A stretch of 64,000 bases of DNA. Origin: Ifrita kowaldi (Eukaryota > Chordata > Aves > Passeriformes > Cinclosomatidae). The position numbers were made by a program, and so were the translations under genes. The stretch covers positions 186,001 to 250,000 of the forward strand of contig VZRS01008360.1 of the NCBI GenBank assembly GCA_013398055.1, in the 5' to 3' direction. Under the pieces are notes generated by a model. The model made no database searches. It was not told the origin of the DNA and worked only from the letters and a program-made list of their open reading frames with translations. Positions 26,101 through 37,700 of this stretch are shown piece by piece (position 1 is the stretch's first letter; each line of letters opens with the position of its first letter).

Positions 26101-26465
26101 AGCACACATTCTCCCCTTTATGTCAGCAAGTCAAGCCACCCTAACACCATCTTGTAAGAGTGCCTTACCAGTATGGGAAAGCAAAACCAGGCAAGCACCA
26201 ACACAGTGGATGGCAACACCAGCAATGGGATGTTGTATGTCACAACAACAAGAGCCAGCACCCAGGCACGAAACCAACACTTAGACTAAGGCAGACTGAC
26301 CAAGGCACCCCAGCGAGGAAGATTTACCTTTATGCCCAGCTTTACTGGGCTCAGCAAATGCAGCAAGGTTCAACTGGGCAGCTGTCATCTGTCATCGCAC
26401 AAACTAGAAAGTTTTGTATTTTAGGTCAGCCCTAAAGCACATTTTCCATATAAAGAAAAAACTCC
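17191..26465. other. Intergenic region between RFX7 and NEDD4
   Basis: About 9.3 kb separates the RFX7 polyadenylation site from the NEDD4 promoter. Apart from the CR1 fragment at its left end I recognise no gene. The longest open frame (20831-21319 plus, 162 codons) has a low-complexity Leu/Ser/Phe-rich start, no domain and no flanking splice signals that I could use. Upstream first exons of long NEDD4 transcripts could lie here but were not identified. Confidence 0.75.
17241..17485 (-). mobile_element. CR1 LINE fragment (3' end, reverse orientation)
   Basis: The plus strand reads as the reverse complement of the CR1 3' end: AATCATCGAATC, then AGACCCCTAAGATCATCGGG, then AAACACCTCCAGGGACGGTGAC, CTCCCTGGGCAACC, TGTGTGAAGAAATTCTTCC and CTAAACTTCCCCTGC. 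All are recognisable landmarks of the family. Only this 3' piece is present, with no reverse transcriptase, and many substitutions point to an old copy. It lies directly upstream of the NEDD4 promoter. The far boundary near 17485 is approximate. Confidence 0.88.
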
Positions 26466-26490
26466 AGAAATAATTTTAATATAAAATGTT

Positions 26491-26496
26491 TTTATT
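26491..26496 (-). terminator. RFX7: Probable distal RFX7 polyadenylation signal
   Basis: AATAAA on the minus strand sits in an A/T-rich context. A T-rich stretch and TGTGCTTT lie downstream within about 60 bases. This is the last convincing signal before the sequence changes character below 26.45 kb. Cleavage would fall near 26465-26480. Confidence 0.5.
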
Positions 26497-28140
26497 GTTT
26501 TTGAAAACATTTAAAAAACAATTTTTGAGCACTTTCAATAAAAAAAATAACTGAAATGCTACTGCAATATTCAACTACTGTAGTTTCAGCAGTACAACAG
26601 ACAACAAAACACTGGGGAAGAGGGGAGAAACTGGATTTCCTGCACTAAATGAAAATGTGGAACAGGGATTTTTCTTTCCTTACGGTGCAGTAAATAAAGC
26701 ACAGTATAGTACAAGACTATTATATGATCCTCAGATGCACTGCACAAGAAATGCTTTCCTTCTTTTCAGTTCAGAAGTCAGTGCTTATTGCAATTATTTG
26801 CAAATTATTTACTTCATGAATTCTTATCATGATAAAATGATGCAAAAATGTTTTTCAACACCAGAACAATAAAAAATAATCCAAGAAAGGAACATATTCA
26901 ACAATAACTAAGCTGAATTAGTTAACATAAAAAAGTAAATAACTTGTGAATAACTATGCTCACCTGGTTAACACTGAACCAGCTTCAATACAGCAAAAGA
27001 ATAAAAAAAATAAAAGTGGTTACAGGAATATATCTAGTACTGTACAAGATTAAGTCATTAACACTCATGCACGTTTTGTGATCATGTATTAACATGGTGA
27101 AGCAAACTAAACTTAATTTTTCCTGCTGCAATATTCTCATGTAAGAGAATCAAAAATAGAAATATCTCATTGAGATCAATGCACATTGCTACATAAGACA
27201 ATTTCACCTGTCACTTTTAATGACATTTTGCCTTTTAATAATGAAACACATTAAAAAGTTTTTTTTGTTGTTTTGCCTTTTTTTTTTAAATCTGTGGGCC
27301 GTATTTGTTGCATTTATCCTAAGGAATGTGCCTGCCACAGGTTCAACAGAATTTTAGTGCAATATATGAACCCAGAAAGTTTGCTGGACTAACCAAGCAA
27401 TCAAATTTAAAGTGTTTGCTGCAATACTGTACACAGAGTACAAATTCACTAGTTTGTATACTTTAGCAAAAACTGCTATCAAAATAATTTATTTCTTATG
27501 TTAGTAGGAAGCCAATAATGTAAACAAGGGGTCAGAACTGTCTCGGATTCATAGTTTTGGAGTATCTGACAAAGACAGGCTTCCATTTGTTAGGATCACA
27601 GAATTTTCCTTTGGGTATTGCATACTTTGGTGTGCAGTAGTGCTCTGTCTCAATGTATCATAAAGAACTAACTAGCACTAAGTACAGGGACCTAACATTA
27701 ATTATAACACCAACACACAAACATCTCTAAAATGATACATACTAATGTACAAAGCTGTGCCTGTGCCTTGGATTTTACTTGAAACAATTCTTACCAAATT
27801 TAATACTTTTAAAATTAAACATATATTTGCTTTAAACCCACTGATTATAGAATATTTCTGCTAATTAAGTCCCATGTTAGGCCCAATGTAATGCTTGCAT
27901 TTAAAGATAATTTTAAATGCACTTCTAAAAACCTTTGGTGATGGCTGCATAATTTAGAATGCATCAACTTTAAACCTACTCTTGCTTTTGTGAGAAATCT
28001 TCTTAAAAAAACTAGTAGTTAGGCTAAACCTTCCCTCCCCCAAGCCCCCCTCAGTGTCAGTGTCAGCGACCCCAGGTGAGGCCAGCCCGCCATGGAACAC
28101 GGGTTGCTGAAGCACCCAGGCAGCTCCTCCCGAAGCGCTG

Positions 28141-28205
28141 GCACTGAGTCACAGAGTCACACAACAGCTGAGTTGGAAGGGACCCTCCCCCCTTCATCGA
28201 AGCAG
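28141..28205 (-). mobile_element. Possible CR1-type 3' end fragment in the RFX7 3' UTR
   Basis: The plus strand has GAGTCACAGAGTCACACAAC followed by AGTTGGAAGGGACCC. This resembles the reverse complement of the tandem 8-mer tail and adjoining 3' end of avian CR1 elements. Similarity fades after about 65 bases, so the assignment is tentative. Confidence 0.35.
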
Positions 28206-29577
28206 GTTTCACCTATTCACAGTAGTGCTGGCACTTCACACAGGGTCACGAAACAGCAACAAAAAGGTGCTGAGTGTCTCTCAGACCCATCCTCCCACCA
28301 GGGTGAGAGGGTGTTCAGCACATCTCTGTCAAAAGGCCATGGGCAAGTACAGGATTCAAGCCCTGCCTTCAGCAACTTTAGTCTACAAGAAAAACGGTTC
28401 AAGTCTTACTGACAGACACCTGGCAGGACAACAAGCAGAAGGTTACTATGCAGCTTTTAGTCTCCTCCCCATTGCCTTGAAGAGTCACTTGGTCTTAAAG
28501 CAAACCACATTATCGCAACATCCTTATGCTTCAAGGAGGGATCAGAACTCTCCAAGTTTGTTCCTGATGATGTGGCAAAACTTCTGATGCAAGCACAGTG
28601 AAATCAGGCCCCCATAAGGTGCTATAGCTTGGCACAACTGTTTGTCCCTGCAGAAGAGGCCATAAACTAGTGATGAATTGGGGCAAGGGCAAGAGAAGCC
28701 ATGATATACCAGCACCTCCAGTGCCAATGCAGCAGCACAAATTGAATCAGCACTGCCAAAAAAAATTGACTAGTACTGGGATCTCGAGTCATTTGCGAAA
28801 ACTGAAGAAATAGAAGACCACTGAGACACTTAAAAGAAAAACACCAACCACATGAAATATCTGAGCATCTTCCCCTTAAAGAAATCTAGGGGGGGTTTAC
28901 TGAATCTCCCCCTTCATAAACTCATGACCACTCATTCAAAGAAATGCAAAAGAAGAAAATTTTTCCTGCTCTATTTTCTACTTTGTGTCAAGTCACAGGA
29001 AAAGTAATCAATTTTATACTAGGCTTAAGGGATGATATTGTAGCACACTCAGTGCATCACTTCTTTTGTAAAAACCTGCCTCTGCAAGTCCTCTTTGTAG
29101 CATCAAGGCCATGGCTGGTTAAATACCTCTCTCTTTTGACCATTAGAGAGATCCATGTATGTGCCATGCTGATGAAATAAAAGGTCTTTTTGGTTTGAGT
29201 GAACTAGTGAGGCAGAAGTCTAATTCTCCTTTTCTAGAGGGGCAGCGTTTTTTTTCTTAAAAAAAAATTAGACTCATCAAACCTGTCAAATCACTTTTGA
29301 AAATGGAATTCAGGCTTCTAAAACAGTAAGTACTTTTAAAAGAAGTTTTACCAAAAGAAAGATCATATGTCTTACTGTGTATCTGTAAAGTGCCTGGCAG
29401 TATTATGGCTCTATATGAAATACTTTTAGATTAACCATATTTTCTAATATTTTAATAATCTTTTGTTTGAGAGTGAGCAAGAAAGACAGAAAGGCTCAAC
29501 CTACTGAAATAGAGAGAAAATAACATCTTCCTACGCCCTCCACTAGGTTAGGAAAGAGCAAACTTAAAAAAAAAAAA

Positions 29578-30597
29578 ATAAACCTTTAGAAACAGTATTT
29601 TAATGAGCTCCAGCAGCTCTCTATTAAAAAAAAATAAAAAAAAGAGGGAAAATATCATGTTCCTTCTCTAGCATTGATAAACAGTACCTATCACTTTAAA
29701 ATAGGGTGTTATGCCTAGATTAAATCTCAGTGCTCAAAATATTTTTGCATTAATTTTACCTAATATAAAAACATTGACATGAGAACTAAAATATCAAGTA
29801 TGTCATGAATATTAATGGATAAAATAACTACATAGATTTATTTCTCTTAAATAAAAAAATTTAGTGCATCTTTTTCCTTGATCATTCCTGTTAGCTTTTC
29901 CCATCTCTGTGTTTTACTGGAGATGCCAATGGCACCAGTGCTACAGAGATTTCCCGAAGTTCACCATCAAGCAGTGCTCCAGACAGCTACACAATGATCA
30001 GGCATCTGCATGTCACCTGGTCCACTTGTACCCACTCCCCACCACCTACCTACCTGCAGGCACCCTGCATTGCAAACCTGGATGACAAAGGTCAGTAAAG
30101 ATCACCTATTAAGAAGTAACTACCAACACAAAGTATGGAAAGCCTACTAACAAGCTTGAATTAAAACCCTCCCAAAGCATCAACCAGAGCTGTAATCACT
30201 GGCTGCCATTAACCACTTCTTTATTTGCTAAAACAAGAAATGTTGAATGGGAAACACTCCAAAATTCAAATTTTAATACTGGCTCTTTGATAGCCCATCA
30301 GCTTCAGAGATTTGTTTAAAATTGGTAAGACTGCCTTTTCCTTACTGAAGAATGAGCAAACAGGTACAGCAAACTTTTTTTAAAAATGCCACAATACATA
30401 GCAAGTGTTTCTGCTGCGGGAGGCACTTCCATTAAGACAAATACAATACGTCTGTCTTTTAGATACAGTGTGCTACATACATATTATAAAACAAGATTAA
30501 CCCAACATTTCAACAGCAGGATGATCCTTACTCTCCATCCACTCAAAACCTGATGCAGTCATTGAGTTAATGGATTCACTGCAGATTTGTTGAAACA
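29578..30597. repeat. Left copy of a 1020-bp tandem duplication (probable assembly artefact)
   Basis: By my reading this is identical to 30599-31618 at an offset of 1021, with a single N at 30598 exactly between the copies. It begins right after a poly-A run and ends inside RFX7 coding sequence. It contains a dead copy of the last RFX7 codons and stop (30497-30597) plus about 920 bases of 3' UTR. Identical copies abutting one N suggest two contigs whose overlap was never merged. Confidence 0.93.
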
Positions 30598-30598
30598 N

Positions 30599-31618
30599 AT
30601 AAACCTTTAGAAACAGTATTTTAATGAGCTCCAGCAGCTCTCTATTAAAAAAAAATAAAAAAAAGAGGGAAAATATCATGTTCCTTCTCTAGCATTGATA
30701 AACAGTACCTATCACTTTAAAATAGGGTGTTATGCCTAGATTAAATCTCAGTGCTCAAAATATTTTTGCATTAATTTTACCTAATATAAAAACATTGACA
30801 TGAGAACTAAAATATCAAGTATGTCATGAATATTAATGGATAAAATAACTACATAGATTTATTTCTCTTAAATAAAAAAATTTAGTGCATCTTTTTCCTT
30901 GATCATTCCTGTTAGCTTTTCCCATCTCTGTGTTTTACTGGAGATGCCAATGGCACCAGTGCTACAGAGATTTCCCGAAGTTCACCATCAAGCAGTGCTC
31001 CAGACAGCTACACAATGATCAGGCATCTGCATGTCACCTGGTCCACTTGTACCCACTCCCCACCACCTACCTACCTGCAGGCACCCTGCATTGCAAACCT
31101 GGATGACAAAGGTCAGTAAAGATCACCTATTAAGAAGTAACTACCAACACAAAGTATGGAAAGCCTACTAACAAGCTTGAATTAAAACCCTCCCAAAGCA
31201 TCAACCAGAGCTGTAATCACTGGCTGCCATTAACCACTTCTTTATTTGCTAAAACAAGAAATGTTGAATGGGAAACACTCCAAAATTCAAATTTTAATAC
31301 TGGCTCTTTGATAGCCCATCAGCTTCAGAGATTTGTTTAAAATTGGTAAGACTGCCTTTTCCTTACTGAAGAATGAGCAAACAGGTACAGCAAACTTTTT
31401 TTAAAAATGCCACAATACATAGCAAGTGTTTCTGCTGCGGGAGGCACTTCCATTAAGACAAATACAATACGTCTGTCTTTTAGATACAGTGTGCTACATA
31501 CATATTATAAAACAAGATTAACCCAACATTTCAACAGCAGGATGATCCTTACTCTCCATCCACTCAAAACCTGATGCAGTCATTGAGTTAATGGATTCAC
31601 TGCAGATTTGTTGAAACA
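30599..31618. repeat. Right copy of the 1020-bp tandem duplication
   Basis: This copy is contiguous with the RFX7 coding exon on its right, so it carries the authentic stop codon at 31518-31520 and the proximal 3' UTR. Confidence 0.93.
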
Positions 31619-34600
31619 AGGGGTCATTTTTTAATTCCTCCAGTGTAGCATCATCATCTTGTCCCTGCTGACGACCTGGATCAAACAGTAGATTTGTGTC
31701 TAAGGTGTTCAGATCGTTAATGCTGCCTGAGAGCTCGGAAGACAACCTGATGTCGCTGGGAAAGACAGATGCAACGTTACTGAGATCTGATGCCACCTGA
31801 TTCACCAGCTGCTGGTTTGTTGGCAGACTGTCCTCCCCTAAAAGGTCTTTTACAGTGCTGCTAAAATCTAATTGCTGCTCTCCGATGTCTGATTGTGCTT
31901 GGTTATCTCCAGAAGAGAAACTGATCTGATCGGTGCTGCTATTTTTTGTGAGGTAATTTGGTGTTTGGAATTCATAAACTGAAGTGCTGGAATTGATCAT
32001 ACTTTGTGGGTTGGCACTAGGAAAAGCAGGGGATGTCTCCAAAATCTGAGTGAGATTCATCCTGGCTGTGTAATTTGAGGGCATGTTGTTCATTCCCAAA
32101 CCTCTCACTGCATCATCACTATCAGAATCAAGTTTGTTTAACAACACATTGGTTATTTTTTTAGTGTTTGTTTGTTTCTGAAGAGACGGGAAGGCCGTCT
32201 GCATCATCACAGTCAACGGGACTGACTGGCTTCTCTGTGCTATATTATTGGCACTGGTGTCTGCATGGATATTAGCAAATACATTGTGAACTTCGGGAGT
32301 CACTGGACTTCCAAAAGGTGTCAGATTAGAGCGCGGTATATTTGACACAGGGTATACAGTGCTTCCACTGAGATTACGCTGGCGATGGACAGCAGGGCTC
32401 ACACTCCGGCATCTCAGACTGTTGTTGAGAGATGAACCAGTTCCTTTGTTGTCCAAAGGAGCAGGAACAGCAAAGCCCTCCTGCTTGGTAGTGCTACTGA
32501 CAGGGGCTGCCTGGTGCTGCACAGGTGAAACAGGAGTCACGCGACCGAAGTGAGTGTCGTGGTGGCGTGGCTGAGACTGGTATGACTGGCCAGGAACTGC
32601 AAAAGCGTGAGGTTTTCTGAAGCGATCTTCCACCAGCTCCTGGTAGCTCGTAAGGATGCCATGGTTTGCAACCGATGAATTAGTAACCCCACTGTAGCCG
32701 TTATTCATCCACTCGAGCTTGGTTTTGTCGGGATGGGTAGCCATGGGCCGCTGCATTGGCTTCACAGGGCTACTCGATATGATGCTGGCATCATGGTAAG
32801 CCATACTGGAGCTGATGGGAGTAAATGCAAATGGGTTTCGGCATTCCACAGGACTTGGAGGGACACTGCTGCTGCAGTTGGAATGGGGTGTGCCAATGGG
32901 TGTGTGCCGGCTGCTTCCTAGGGCACTGTCTACGGGAGTCGTCTGAGCCAGTCTTGAACAAGGGCTCTCTCGAGACATGTTCTGNGCTTGGATGAGATGA
33001 CACAGGAGCTCCTTGAGCTGCGGCCTGACTCTGAAGTGCCATTCCTAGACAACCACCATAAGGATGGGAATTATTCATGGACATTTGCTCCTCCATGAGC
33101 ACCAGCTCCTCCACAATGCTGTCCTGGGTAAGGTCGTCATCAAATGAAAAGAAGTTTTCATTTGACTGAGGGACTGTATGCTCAAACTCTTTCAGCTCAG
33201 ACTGCAGAGGTAACTGATTTGAAGACTGTGCTTGTATTTGATCCAAGGAGTCCTGGATCTGGCTCTGTAACTGCTGGCTGTACACATCCTGCTGTATACC
33301 TTCGCAGTGCACCGGCTCCCACGCTGATTCCTGTAAGTCACTAGAGCCAGAGTGCCCAGCAATAGTCATAACACTGATATCTTGCTGCTGATCACAATTC
33401 ACAGATGCAAAGTCAGAGGTTTTGGTGATATGGTGCCACGTATTTGGGTTAAAGCTGCCATCAGATTTTGAATCATTTTCTATGATAAACAAGTTTCCTT
33501 CCAATTTTACTTTTATATCTGGAGATGATGCTGATGCAAGCTGCTGTTCTAAAGCAGGATCACAGGTATTTAAATTGGTGCTCAGAGAAAGGTCTGTTGC
33601 TAAGTTTGCAGCAGCTGTAGAAGGTACAGGTACCGTCACGGGTACCTTGCTGGGAACTTGAGCAAGTGTTGCTGTATTGTCACTGTTAGCTAATGATCCA
33701 ACCTTCAGAGCCTTCTTAACATTGTTAGCTTTTTGACCCTCCACAGCATTACCAGTTGAAAACTGCTCCACTAGTGGTTTCTTTACAGGTGGTAACTGGG
33801 AATCCTGAAGTGTGGAAGGTTGTCGCTTTCTTGGACTTTTAGTGCATGTTTTGTCTTTAATCATAGACTCACCAGTAGGAGGTGAACTGATGCTGGTGCT
33901 GGACAAGTTTTGACTGGCAACTGTGAGTTTAAGAGTGCTTTGATTATTGCCTGCTGAAGAAACTGGCGTGATTTCATTAGACTGTGTCTTATATTTGGTC
34001 CCCGCTTCTTCAGCTTCCTGATCACAGCCCTTACCTGGTTTTAGCTCCATGACATCATCTGTTGAAACCTTCAAGGCTGCAACCTCAAAATTAATTAGCT
34101 GTGCAGGAGGCAGGTCAGGGGTTGCCTTTATGGATTTAGACATGTCAGAGCTCTCTTGGCCCTGCACCAAGTTCTCATCCAGCAATGCTTCCGGTTCCGT
34201 TTTGATCTTGACTGCAGGCGTGGCTACAACAGTACTAGGCTTGGATCCTGGAGACTGAAGCGAAACAACAGATCCATTTTTGATCTGTGGACCAGTCCTC
34301 CCTTCTTCCACTGCTCCTGCACTAGTGCTAACTGAAGGTGTCTGTTTAACGGGCACACTACTGCTGCTCGGGGCAAGAGATATTGCTGTCATTTTTACCA
34401 CATTTAAGGAATTCACATGTGGAGCTGGCACAACAGTCTTAATTGGGCTACTGGTAAATAGCACCGTTGTGGGAGAGCGGATGGTGAGAGCGCTGGTGTT
34501 TGCTGGCTTCGGTAAGATCTGTTGGTAGCGATGCCGGGCAGAGCGGTCACCAACGGGGCTGGCGGGAACGTTCTGGGGAGTCTTTGGTGGCTGCTTGACT

Positions 34601-34704
34601 GATTGCATGTGCTGAGTGACCACCTGAACATTGAGCGGCAGGACCTTGCTATCAGACGATCCCATAGGACTTGGAGATGTCACCAACTGCCTGGTCCTTG
34701 GCAC
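31518..34704 (-). CDS. RFX7: RFX7 large terminal coding exon (interrupted by one N)
   Basis: This is one long open exon from VPRTRQLVTSPSPMGSSD to the stop at 31520-31518. Before the N (34704-32986) there are exactly 573 codons, and after it (32984-31518) exactly 489 including stop. The two blocks are clean and in register, and the N itself breaks the frame. The exon is Ser/Pro/Thr/Gln-rich, with acidic patches such as FSFDDDLTQDSIVEELVLME and a well-conserved C-terminus. It carries most of the regulatory region of the protein. Confidence 0.96.
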
Positions 34705-37700
34705 CTGTAGAGAGCGAAAAAGAAAAGGTGTGGCAATGAAGCAGGAAGTCCCCAAAGCCCACACACCACCTCAGCCCCAAGCATTTCAAAGGTGAAAGAC
34801 AACACAGCTCAATACACCAAAGCTAGTGCACGTCAGTTTGAAACAAAATAAACTCTTCTTCTTGTCCAAGACAATTTCTATTTCTCTGCCTAAGGATTGG
34901 CAGTCAGACACATGCCTTCTATTTTTAAGGTGTTGGGCACTGGTCTACACACTAGTCTGCTCTTCTGCTAATGAAAGGGTCATTCTCATACAATCCTCCA
35001 CCACCTGGGACAAAAAGACAGACGTACAAAGGCTAAAGAGGAGAGGATGTGTTCAAAATACTGCTCATTGTTAAGGTTTCAAAAGTGATTTAAATACAAA
35101 CTCACTATCAGGCAGAAGAACTGGCTTACCTATCGAAATGAACAGCACAGTGAACATCTTAAAACCAAATAACCTTCCTGTACTCCCCAGCCCAATTTTA
35201 TATGACTGAAAGACAAAAATGTTCTGTACTACAGACATTAATTCAAAATAAAATTGCACCTGTCACTAAATGCACTGGGCCAATGAAAGGCAATTTAGAT
35301 TCCATATTAGGGCCTCAGTAACCCACACAACTGGTGTCAGCTCTCTCATCTGGTTAAACTTCATCTCAAGGCTCACTTTAACGTCTTCAAAGATGAACTT
35401 GGCCTATGTTATGTGATCAGAATTCTGTTGCCTCTGTATCAACCCTGTAACTAATGTGGTACAACACAGCCCAGACAGAAAAGCATCAAGGCACCCAAGC
35501 CTTTGAATGGAAACTGTTCTTCTATCCCACTGACATCACTGCTTAGTTACTGGCAATGTACAACCTTTTCATCGGGTGGATTCTCTAGAGAATTGCTGGA
35601 GAGCATTACCGGTATGGGGCTGGGGACAGCAGCCACAACAATGCCAATAGGTGGAGGGGACAGAATGGCAGGACTTCCATTAGATATACTGGTCACACCG
35701 TTGGTTGCAGTGCCTTCTGTTTTCTTTACTGGAGACTCTCCTGGCAAAGGAGACTGCAGTTTCTGTTCTTGCTGCTTCTTCTGGATCTTACGCTGCAGCT
35801 GCTGCTTAGCATCAACAGGAGATGGCAGAGTTTTCACTTGTGGTTGAAAAGAATTACTTTCAGCAGTAGGTATAAAAGCTGAGGGCTGGGGGATCCCTTT
35901 TATTCCTGAAAACAAAAGAAGGAGAATGAATTACGACTAAACATACCCTGTCCGCTGTGGTGTCACTTCTGTCTCTAACAGAGAATATGTAGCAGGCATC
36001 TCCACAACCATTCTGAGAGCACCTCCTCCATGAGGTGCTCCCATCCACCCCATCCTTAAATCTGTTCAGCTTCAGTTTATTTGCACATTCGTGGCAAAAT
36101 ATCTGTCTGTTAGACAAGCTGGGCATTAGCTGCTAAAATACTTTTTATGGGTCTCGTTTCTAGTACTATCAAATGGCAACGTGTGTCAGCACAATCTGAG
36201 CCGGTGCACTTCACTGAACTGGCAGCAGAGGGCGGCGGGCACGTTTCAGATAAGCCTCTAAAAATCCATCATCTGCCGTGGTTTTGTTTCGTTACCTGTT
36301 CTAAGGCAGCTTTAAATGAAAAACGTTTCCAGAAAGCTGTGGGTCTATGTCATAGAGGAGCAGCTCTGAGCAGATGACATTATCTAATGGCCAAGGCATT
36401 AAATATGGCGCATCTAATATCAGAATGGATCAAAACCTCTGTGTGATCAGGGATAATGGTAAAAAAAGGGCAGTAAGAGAAGTGTTCAGGAAAAAAAAGA
36501 AAAAAGATAAGAAGAAAAAGTTGAAAAAACAATGGAAATTAGAACGGGAGAACATTTTTTTCTGGAGAAATTACTTTGCTGATCACAAAGCAAGCAAGTG
36601 TTGCTTTCAGGGAGAAAACAGAGAATTAGTGTCTTCTGTGCAGCTAGTACTAATTTCCCTTACAAAATCACATCACATTTGTGATCTTTTGTTTATTAAC
36701 AGTCAAGAGGATTAGTGTGCTCTTTAGAGACCAAATAACCTTGCTGACCTACCCCTTTAGAAATGCTTTAATATTGTTTCATTTACACTTTGAGGTTACA
36801 CAGTTTTAGAGTAACTCTTAATTATAAATTAATCAACACCATTTTACTACTTCACTCGTTTTACTAATACCAATTTTACAATACTAAACCAAATTATTTG
36901 GTTTTAGATGCCCAGCACATGCTTAGGAATTCTGGTCTGGGAGCCCACTCTCTCAGCAGCAGTCTGCATGTACCGCGAGGGGTTGAATGTCACAATACAT
37001 CTCCACTTTCACAACTTCTTCTTCACAAAGCAGTGAAATACCCAAATATACTGCAATTACTGGCACACAATTCTTCTATACGGGCAAGCAATACTGGTAA
37101 GAAAAAAACCCTCAAACTTTTCTGCAAGGGTAAAAGTTTGCTTTTTCCTCAGTTAATGCACAGAGACACTAGTTCCCTGCAAGAGGAATGGAAATATTTT
37201 GTTTGCCATGCTAGGAAGAACCTCTTCTAAAATGACTATCCAAGCCATAGAAGCATGCACTGGAAGTAAGTGCTCTTTTCCTTCAAGGAAACCATCTTGT
37301 CTTGAAGGAAGTGAGGGGGAGAAGCTACGTGAATACACTGAGTGTCCCTTCTAGCAGCACGGCAAGCAGAACCAGTGTAGCCAAGCATTAGGTCACAATA
37401 GAGCATACAGGCAGCAAAAAGAACCCAGCACTGCCACCTGTCAGGTCCAAGTTGGAATAAAGGAAAGAGAGCTGGAAGGAGAAAGGATGCAATCTAGAAG
37501 GGGATCACCTGAACACCACTTTCCATTTAAAATTGCCTGTCTCAAGAGGCTGGCCTTGATCTGAACACATTTTGCTTGATAGGCCTAGGCCGAACTCCTC
37601 AGAGGCAAGTCTGGGGGCATGTTGTGCACCTGCATTTCCCTTCTCATCCTTCATTTTTGTATCCACAGTCACCAAAACACACTTTAAATGATTAAGTGAC

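Larger units (their letters stand above)
26470..31517 (-). other. RFX7: RFX7 3' UTR
   Basis: An AT-rich tract runs downstream of the RFX7 stop codon to a polyadenylation signal at 26496-26491. As written it is about 5.0 kb, of which 1021 bases are an assembly duplication, leaving roughly 4 kb. A long 3' UTR is expected for RFX7. Earlier AATAAA hexamers occur, for example at 31246-31241, so shorter isoforms are possible. The distal end is inferred. Confidence 0.6.

Noticed and set aside
28092..28412. 106-codon plus-strand open frame in the RFX7 3' UTR
   Set aside because: It overlaps a CR1-like fragment and has a Ser/His/Gln-rich composition without a domain. It is probably noncoding.
30497..30679. 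Open frame ending in an RFX7-like C-terminus
   Set aside because: It is the duplicated copy of the last RFX7 codons running into an N and intron-like sequence. It is an assembly copy, not a second gene or pseudogene.
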